Assembly (NCBI GenBank): GCA_036732565.1
Contig: DAINCF010000263.1
Location: 1-9,846, forward strand
DNA length: 9,846 nucleotides
Reading direction: 5' to 3'
Source of the DNA: JAIVJN01 sp036732565
Lineage (GTDB): Bacteria > Acidobacteriota > Vicinamibacteria > Vicinamibacterales > UBA2999
This document shows positions 6,312 through 9,846 of the stretch, one piece after another. The number at the start of each line of letters is the position of its first letter. Position 1 is the stretch's first letter. A model generated the notes under the pieces. That model was not told the origin of the DNA. It ran no database searches and was given only the letters and a program-made list of their open reading frames with translations. Position numbers and translations under genes: made by a program.

Positions 6312-6906
6312 CCGATAATTCGGTTGGTCAACAAACTGGTAAACTGATTATCTGAATTATTTGCAAATCGGTCAATCGGGAATTCGGTTTGCCGATCGAT
6401 TGATTAATCGGTTAATTGATGGACCGATGGTGTGGTTTATCGGTAAATTGATTAAGTGGTTAGGTGATTTATCGGGGGTGTGGTGGCTAGTCCGGTTGAT
6501 TGATAAATCGGTTAATCAGTTTAGTGGTTAATCAGTCCCACGCGGACGCGGGCGCGGGAGTGGTTTGTTGGTTATTCGGTATTCTGGTAAATTGATTTAT
6601 TGATAAATTGACAAACGGGTTAGTTGATAAAGCGATTTGCTGGTGTATCGGTCTGCTGATAAATCGATAAGCTGGTTAATCGATTTAGCGGCATAGGTAA
6701 CTAATGGTCCCGTGGGCGCTGGTTTATCGGTTATTCGATATGTCGGTAAATTGATTTATTGGTAATCTGGTTGGCTAGTAAACCGTCAGGAAGCTGTAAA
6801 CTCTTGATAATTTGGCAAATCGGTAGACCGGTAAATTGATTGACCAATAAATTGACTTCCGGATCGTAGCCTCGCCGATAGACTGATTTATCAATTAATC
6901 AGGTTT
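6312..6906. repeat. Long degenerate octamer array, probable plasmid centromere (parS/parC-like)
   Basis: About 70 units of 8 bp follow the pattern YYGR + TWWA. An uninterrupted run in register goes from CCGATAAT (6312) to GTGGTGGC (6487): for example TTGATTAA 6400, TCGGTTAA 6408, TCGGTAAA 6440. A 4-bp phase slip (TAGT, 6488-6491) is followed by CCGGTTGA 6492 to TCAGTCCC 6532. After a GC-rich island (6540-6559) a second block runs 6560-6711, then after a 7-bp slip a third runs 6719-6790, then a looser tail (6804-6859, 6875-6906). Tetramers of conserved bases separated by AT-rich tetramers match the design of the TP228 parH centromere, where ParG ribbon-helix-helix dimers bind ACTC boxes with 4-bp spacers. 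Its location between parA and the toxin-antitoxin genes fits a centromere that also controls parA. Confidence 0.72.
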
Positions 6907-6940
6907 CTCTCAATTGAAAAGCAGCATCACGCGACGAGGT

Positions 6941-6960
6941 TATACTTAGTTTTGAAGGGG
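6941..6960 (+). promoter_or_regulatory. Possible -10 box and Shine-Dalgarno for the antitoxin-toxin genes
   Basis: TATACT at 6941-6946 resembles a sigma-70 -10 box, and GAAGGGGG at 6953-6960 is a strong ribosome binding site eight bases before the GTG at 6969. The nearest TTGAAA (6914-6919) is 21 bases from the -10 box, too far for a normal promoter, so the -35 is unclear. The distance between the -10 box and the GTG leaves a leader of only about 15 bases. Confidence 0.35.
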
Positions 6961-6968
6961 GTTAGCCT

Positions 6969-7199
6969 GTGGCGATGGAAGTTTCACACGCGAGCGCGGC
7001 GGAGCCGCCGACCGACGCCATGCATGCAGGGACGATCGCGTACGCGCGCGAAGTGTTTGAAGATGACGCGCGGGCGCTACGGTGGTTGAGCCAAGAGCAT
7101 CCTGTCCTGAAGCAGTCGCCGCTGATGGCGATGCGAACGCGGGACGGCGTGGTGCGCGTCCAGGAGATCCTGCTCGGGATCGAGCATGGGATCGTCTGA
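6969..7199 (+). CDS. Antitoxin, MbcA/ParS/Xre toxin-binding domain (DUF2384) type
   Basis: The 76-residue product carries the pattern of the toxin-binding domain of RES-toxin antitoxins: AREVFEDDARALRWL (26-40), LKQSPL (47-52), RTRDGVVRVQEILLGIEHG (56-74). It probably wraps over the active site of the RES toxin encoded next, whose start codon overlaps this gene by 14 bases. The GTG at 6969 has the better spacing to the ribosome binding site; an ATG at 6975 is the alternative. Many family members have an N-terminal helix-turn-helix of about 60 residues that allows autoregulation; here only about 20 nondescript residues precede the toxin-binding domain, so direct DNA binding is doubtful. Confidence 0.83.
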   Translation: MAMEVSHASAAEPPTDAMHAGTIAYAREVFEDDARALRWLSQEHPVLKQSPLMAMRTRDGVVRVQEILLGIEHGIV

Positions 7200-7728
7200 G
7201 CCTCCCATCAAACGCGCACAGCCGCGAAAGACCCTTCCGTTCAATTCTTGGTGGCGTGTGTGCAAACGGGCGCACGCGGACCTGTCAGGTCGTGGCGGCG
7301 AGCTGAAGAGCGGCCGGTGGCATACGGCGCGACCGGGGTCGCGCGTGTTGTATGCGTCGGCGCATCCGTCGACGGCGTTGCTTGAGAGTCTCGTTCAGCT
7401 GATTGGACGTACCGACGACATCCCACCGAGTCTCGTTCTCGTGAATATCCAGATTCGTGCAGACGAGGCGATGGACCACGTCAGCGCCTCGGCGTTAGGT
7501 GACGCATGGTCGGCCGACGTGTACGGGACGCGTGCCTATGGCGACGCGTGGTTGCGACGAGGAGCAAGTGTGGGCTTATTGGTGCCGTGCGCGCTGAGCC
7601 CCTCGCCGCCGGCGTTGAATGTGCTGATCAACCCCGCGGTCGCAACGCCGGCGAACATGTCGATCGGCGAAGTGCTGGAGATCGCACCGAAGATTCAGCA
7701 GGCGCTCGGCGCACTGGCCAAGCGCTGA
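7186..7728 (+). CDS. RES-domain toxin (NAD+-degrading family)
   Basis: This 180-residue protein has the RES-domain layout: WWRVCKRAHADLSG (22-35), GGELKSGRW with R44 (37-45), VLYASAHPSTALLESLV with Y56 and E67 (54-70), the strand PSLVLVNIQI (81-90), TRAYGDAWLRRGASVGLLVP (115-134) and NVLINPA (145-151). RES toxins such as MbcT break down NAD+ by phosphorolysis, and ParT modifies a host enzyme; the conserved R, Y and E are the likely active-site residues. Small departures from the usual pattern are VPC for VPS (133-135) and NPAV instead of NPxH (149-152). The start overlaps the antitoxin stop, so translation is probably coupled. On a plasmid, next to partition genes, it most likely stabilises inheritance. 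It ends 30 bases from the convergent gene at 7759. Confidence 0.87.
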   Translation: MGSSEPPIKRAQPRKTLPFNSWWRVCKRAHADLSGRGGELKSGRWHTARPGSRVLYASAHPSTALLESLVQLIGRTDDIPPSLVLVNIQIRADEAMDHVSASALGDAWSADVYGTRAYGDAWLRRGASVGLLVPCALSPSPPALNVLINPAVATPANMSIGEVLEIAPKIQQALGALAKR

Positions 7729-7758
7729 TCACCGGCGGCGCGATCGGGGCGCGTGAGG

Positions 7759-8025
7759 TCAGGTCCGCAAGAACAGTCCGATCAGAAATCCTACCCACAG
7801 CGGCAGGCGAGAGAGCAGAAGAAAGCGGTCCGCCTCGCAGACGGTCTTGTCGCGATCGCGCAGGTTCCACGCCGCCGCGAGACCAGAGAGGGTGACCGGC
7901 ACGGTGAAGACGGCGGCCACGAAGAGACCGCTGTGCGACGCGTCGAGCCGCTCGGTATGCCAGCCAAGCGAGAATCCGCAGACGAGCTCGAGCAGCAGTA
8001 AGGCGTTTGGCGCAGGTGAAGACAT
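7759..8025 (-). CDS. Small three-helix membrane protein (member 1 of a local paralogue family)
   Basis: This is an 88-residue hydrophobic protein with three likely membrane helices: about 7-22 (containing LLELVCGFSLG), 33-53 and 68-86. The first helix carries a GxxxG motif (G17-FSL-G21). The layout and that motif recur in the proteins at 8993-9256 and 9479-9739. The ATG at 8025 is chosen because the hydrophobic domain begins there and AGGAG lies 11 bases upstream; the longer frame to 8244 runs backwards into the end of the NADAR gene. A hairpin leader (8062-8094) precedes it. No function can be assigned. Confidence 0.6.
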   Translation of the reverse strand: MSSPAPNALLLLELVCGFSLGWHTERLDASHSGLFVAAVFTVPVTLSGLAAAWNLRDRDKTVCEADRFLLLSRLPLWVGFLIGLFLRT

Positions 8026-8061
8026 CGGACGACCAACTCCTGAAGAGGGGAGGGCCGCGAG

Positions 8062-8094
8062 CGTGCGGCCGTCGCCGGTTCCGTCGGCCGCACG
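8062..8094 (-). promoter_or_regulatory. GC-rich leader hairpin of the gene at 7759-8025
   Basis: CGTGCGGCCG and CGGCCGCACG are a perfect 10-bp inverted repeat around 13 bases. Read on the minus strand, the hairpin is followed by CGGCCCTC, a pyrimidine tract and AGGAG before the ATG at 8025 (36 bases away). The same order is seen before three other genes. Confidence 0.5.
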
Positions 8095-8128
8095 ACGCGG
8101 CTGGCCCGTCAGGTGCGCGCTGACGTCG

Positions 8129-8944
8129 TTATTTCTGAAACGCGCGAAACACCAACCCGCACGCGAGCCCCGCGTAGAAGCGGGCCGTATCCGAAATCTC
8201 CTGCACGTGCAACGCGGCCTCTTCCACGGCATCCTTGCGTTCAAAGGTCAGGTTCGCGTCGGTGAGCGTGTCGCGCCAGGACGTGATCGCCGCGCCGAGT
8301 CCGAGATGGGTGCGCGCAATCTCGTCGATGGTCGTGGACAGTTCTGGCTCTGGCTCGTCGCGGGATCCCGGATCGAAGATGCCGCGGAGCGGCACCTGGG
8401 CATAGGCCAAGGCCACGAGCGCGGCGAAGGCCTTCGCCTCGGGCATCGGCCGCGTGATCGTGGCGGCGGTGAGCACGCGCTGGAGCCACAGCGGATAGGC
8501 CGGGGCCGGGTCGCGTGGTGTGCCGGGCGCGCGGAGTTCCGCGCGGTGCTGCATCAGGAGCAGGCCGAGATGGTTGTGCCCCTGTCCCTGATAGACGCCC
8601 CAGAAGTCGTCCCCCCACGTATTGCGTTCCACGAGCGGTCGGCTGTCGGTGTCGAGCAGCTGCTGCGCGAGCGTGGTGCCCGCCGCAAACTTCTGTTGAA
8701 TCAGCGATCGCATTACGTCGAGGCGCAGCGTGTTCCAGTGGGGACGGAGGGTGCAGGCGCGACCGAGGTGTTTCGCCTCCGCCGGGCGGGCACAGGCCTG
8801 GATGGCCGCGCGTGTGGAGCGATCGAGGGTCTTGGCGGCCTGGAAGGCGTGTTCGGTGGTCGGATAGGTGACGCCGTCGTAGGCCACGGGTGCGGGGAAG
8901 AAGTTGGAGAGAAAGGCGTACGGGCCAGTGAAGCGATCGATCAT
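8129..8944 (-). CDS. NADAR-family protein with an unrecognised C-terminal extension
   Basis: Residues 1-138 of this 271-residue protein match the NADAR (DUF1768/YbiA-like) family: GPYAFLSNFFPAPV (7-20), YPTTEHAFQAAK with E31 (27-38), LGRACTLRPHWNTLRLDVM (60-78), KFAAGTTLAQQLLDT (85-99) and GDDFWGVYQGQGHNHLGLLL (111-130). NADAR enzymes act on ADP-ribose or ribosylamine N-glycosidic bonds; some remove ADP-ribose from guanine and so counter DNA-modifying toxins, and YbiA acts on riboflavin intermediates. Residues 139-271 are mostly helical (for example EAKAFAALVALAYAQ, ALHVQEISDTARFYAGL) and not recognised; typical NADAR proteins of about 150-190 residues lack this. GGAGG five bases before the ATG at 8944 fixes the start. 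It sits within a minus-strand set of small membrane-protein genes and close to the RES toxin. Confidence 0.83.
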   Translation of the reverse strand: MIDRFTGPYAFLSNFFPAPVAYDGVTYPTTEHAFQAAKTLDRSTRAAIQACARPAEAKHLGRACTLRPHWNTLRLDVMRSLIQQKFAAGTTLAQQLLDTDSRPLVERNTWGDDFWGVYQGQGHNHLGLLLMQHRAELRAPGTPRDPAPAYPLWLQRVLTAATITRPMPEAKAFAALVALAYAQVPLRGIFDPGSRDEPEPELSTTIDEIARTHLGLGAAITSWRDTLTDANLTFERKDAVEEAALHVQEISDTARFYAGLACGLVFRAFQK

Positions 8945-8964
8945 GACAACCTCCGACGAGAGAA

Positions 8965-8986
8965 GGGCCGGGCGGACGCCCGGCCC
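8965..8986 (-). promoter_or_regulatory. Leader hairpin of the NADAR gene / possible terminator of the preceding gene
   Basis: GGGCCGGGC and GCCCGGCCC form a perfect 9-bp stem with a four-base loop (GGAC). It lies six bases after the stop of the gene at 8993-9256 and 20 bases before the NADAR start. On the minus strand the stem is followed by TTCTCTCG, a weak U-tract, so it could also act as a terminator or attenuator. Confidence 0.5.
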
Positions 8987-8992
8987 GAGGGA

Positions 8993-9256
8993 CTACGCGT
9001 AGGCCACGAAGCCGAGCGCGAGGGCCAGAAACAGCGGCGCCTGGGCGAGCAGGAGGGACCGCTGGAGGCCGAAGCGCGCCGGTGCGTGCCGCAGACTGCC
9101 GTGCGCGCCGAGCTGCGAGAGGACCACCACGGCCACGACGACGATCCACGTCGTCCCGGTGGGGCCGGTAGGATTCGGGCGGGCGAGATCCGCGCCGAGG
9201 AAAAAACCAAAGAACAGTTCGAGCAGGGTGATCACGCTGAGGGCGGTCGTCGACAT
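8993..9256 (-). CDS. Small three-helix membrane protein (member 2 of a local paralogue family)
   Basis: This 87-residue protein has three likely membrane helices at about 5-24 (ITLLELFFGFFLGA), 35-50 (TTWIVVVAVVVLSQLG) and 67-86 (SLLLAQAPLFLALALGFVAY). It shares LLEL..GF.LG and the GxxxG motif (G17-FFL-G21) with the protein at 7759-8025, and the same positions of helices. A GGAG six bases upstream supports the ATG at 9256. It is 48 bases upstream of the NADAR gene on the same strand and has its own leader hairpin (9289-9315). Function unknown. Confidence 0.62.
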   Translation of the reverse strand: MSTTALSVITLLELFFGFFLGADLARPNPTGPTGTTWIVVVAVVVLSQLGAHGSLRHAPARFGLQRSLLLAQAPLFLALALGFVAYA

Positions 9257-9288
9257 CGCACGCTCCGAGGAGTGAGGGCCGCGACGCT

Positions 9289-9315
9289 GCGGCCGGTCGC
9301 AGACCTCCCGGCCGC
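9289..9315 (-). promoter_or_regulatory. Leader hairpin of the gene at 8993-9256, near-identical to 9773-9799
   Basis: Arms GCGGCCGG and CCGGCCGC enclose 11 bases. The 27-bp element differs at one base from that at 9773-9799. It ends 32 bases before the ATG at 9256 but lies more than 160 bases beyond the stop of the preceding gene, so it belongs to the downstream gene's leader rather than to the upstream gene's 3' end. Confidence 0.55.
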
Positions 9316-9478
9316 AAGCGGAGTCGTGATCGCGAAAAGCGCGCGTGTGATCGATCGCCGTGTGTCGTCCTCCGGCGTATGGCGTTGGTGGGGCTCGCTG
9401 TGAGCAGGGTGCGGCCCCGGAGTCGGGTGGAGCGGCCTGGCGGTCGATGCGAGGCGGGCGAGCGGACCGATGACGCCG

Positions 9479-9739
9479 TTAGCCGATGAGGAGTCCGAGG
9501 CAGAGGCCCGCGAGGGCCACGTCGATGATGATGCGGCGACGATGCGGGTGCTCGGGCGGGATGCCGTCGACACGGAGGGCGACGAGGCCGAGGAAGATCG
9601 CAAGGACTTGCAGGGACTCCACGACGAGCGTGTTGGTGTGCGGGCAGGACGCGTGGGACGCGAGCAGCAGGAGATTCGCGCCGATGGCGGCGCCGAAGAA
9701 GAGGTAGAGGCCCAGCGTCACGTAGCCACGGATGGTCAT
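9479..9739 (-). CDS. Small three-helix membrane protein (member 3 of a local paralogue family)
   Basis: This 86-residue protein has likely membrane helices at about 5-27 (VTLGLYLFFGAAIGANLLLL), 37-56 (ESLQVLAIFLGLVAL) and 68-86 (IIIDVALAGLCLGLLIG). Like the other two it has GxxxG in helix one (G16-AAI-G20), a polar loop between helices two and three, and it ends in the membrane. Sequence identity with the others is low, so paralogy is an inference from length, layout and motif. AGGAG six bases before the ATG at 9739 fixes the start. Function unknown. Confidence 0.6.
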   Translation of the reverse strand: MTIRGYVTLGLYLFFGAAIGANLLLLASHASCPHTNTLVVESLQVLAIFLGLVALRVDGIPPEHPHRRRIIIDVALAGLCLGLLIG

Positions 9740-9772
9740 CGGTCGCTCCTGTGGTGGACGTTGGCCGCGATG

Positions 9773-9799
9773 GCGGCCGGTCGCAGACCTTCCGGCCGC
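9773..9799 (-). promoter_or_regulatory. Leader hairpin of the gene at 9479-9739
   Basis: This is the second copy of the 27-bp element at 9289-9315 (26 of 27 bases identical), with arms GCGGCCGG and CCGGCCGC. It lies 33 bases before the ATG at 9739. Its presence suggests that the gene set and its leaders continue, or start, just beyond the right edge. Confidence 0.55.
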
Positions 9800-9846
9800 G
9801 GGGCGCGGCGAGGCGGAGCGGCGACAGGCGTGGCAGGGGCGCGCGT

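Noticed and set aside
6272..6334. N-terminal extension of ParA from a TTG at 6334
   Set aside because: The extra residues are unlike ParA N-termini and the codons run into the octamer array; the ATG at 6271 places the Walker A motif at the usual distance from the start.
6312..6906. CRISPR array
   Set aside because: The repeat is 8 bp and degenerate without unique spacers of constant length, and there are no cas genes.
7847..9403. Longest plus-strand open frame of the window (518 codons)
   Set aside because: It runs antisense across NADAR and two small membrane-protein genes; the minus-strand NADAR motifs are unmistakable and the plus product is an Arg/Gly/Glu-rich shadow.
8062..9799. Integron-like cassette array with attC sites
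   Set aside because: The hairpins lack the GTTRRRY core and its partner, they sit in front of start codons rather than at cassette junctions, and no integrase gene is present.

Overview
The window looks like part of a plasmid, or an integrated plasmid, from a GC-rich Gram-negative bacterium. It holds two unrelated replication-initiator genes, each beside its own iteron family, a ParA-type partition operon, a long centromere-like array and a toxin-antitoxin pair. Taxonomy cannot be fixed from the sequence. The flanks (1-1500 and 7000-9846) read as clearly GC-rich; the replicon core (about 1560-6960) reads as more AT-rich, especially 6300-6900.

Layout, left to right. 1-851 (minus) is the N-terminal part of an exported TPR protein that runs off the left edge. 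852-1560 has no convincing gene but several inverted repeats. 1561-3087 (minus) is a replication initiator of the RPA (replication initiator protein A) type. Upstream of it, 3140-3782 is an iteron origin with about ten 15-bp repeats of consensus CATTCGAAGTGCGAA. 3936-4096 holds a second, unrelated iteron family (GTACAGAATCCCGTT, 22-bp spacing) that abuts the 3' end of a second initiator, a RepA_C-like protein at 4102-5112. That gene is the last of a tightly coupled minus-strand operon: parA (5657-6271), a ribbon-helix-helix/AT-hook partition partner (5118-5660), then rep. Upstream of parA, 6312-6906 is about 70 degenerate octamers (YYGR followed by TWWA) in 8-bp register. A seven-unit copy of the same array lies at 4024-4079 on the other side of the operon.

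6969-7728 (plus) encodes an MbcA/ParS-type antitoxin and a RES-domain toxin, probably a plasmid-addiction module. 7759-9739 (minus) holds a NADAR-family protein and three 86-88 aa membrane proteins that look like paralogues. Each of these four genes has a GC-rich hairpin a fixed short distance upstream of its Shine-Dalgarno sequence.

The most interesting points are: the 8-bp array, which fits a ParG/parH-like centromere but is much longer and has a higher-order 159-bp repeat; the dual replicon; the hairpin-leader family in front of the NADAR and small membrane genes; and the proximity of two NAD/ADP-ribose-related proteins (RES and NADAR). All functional calls are by eye from motifs; no database search was run.
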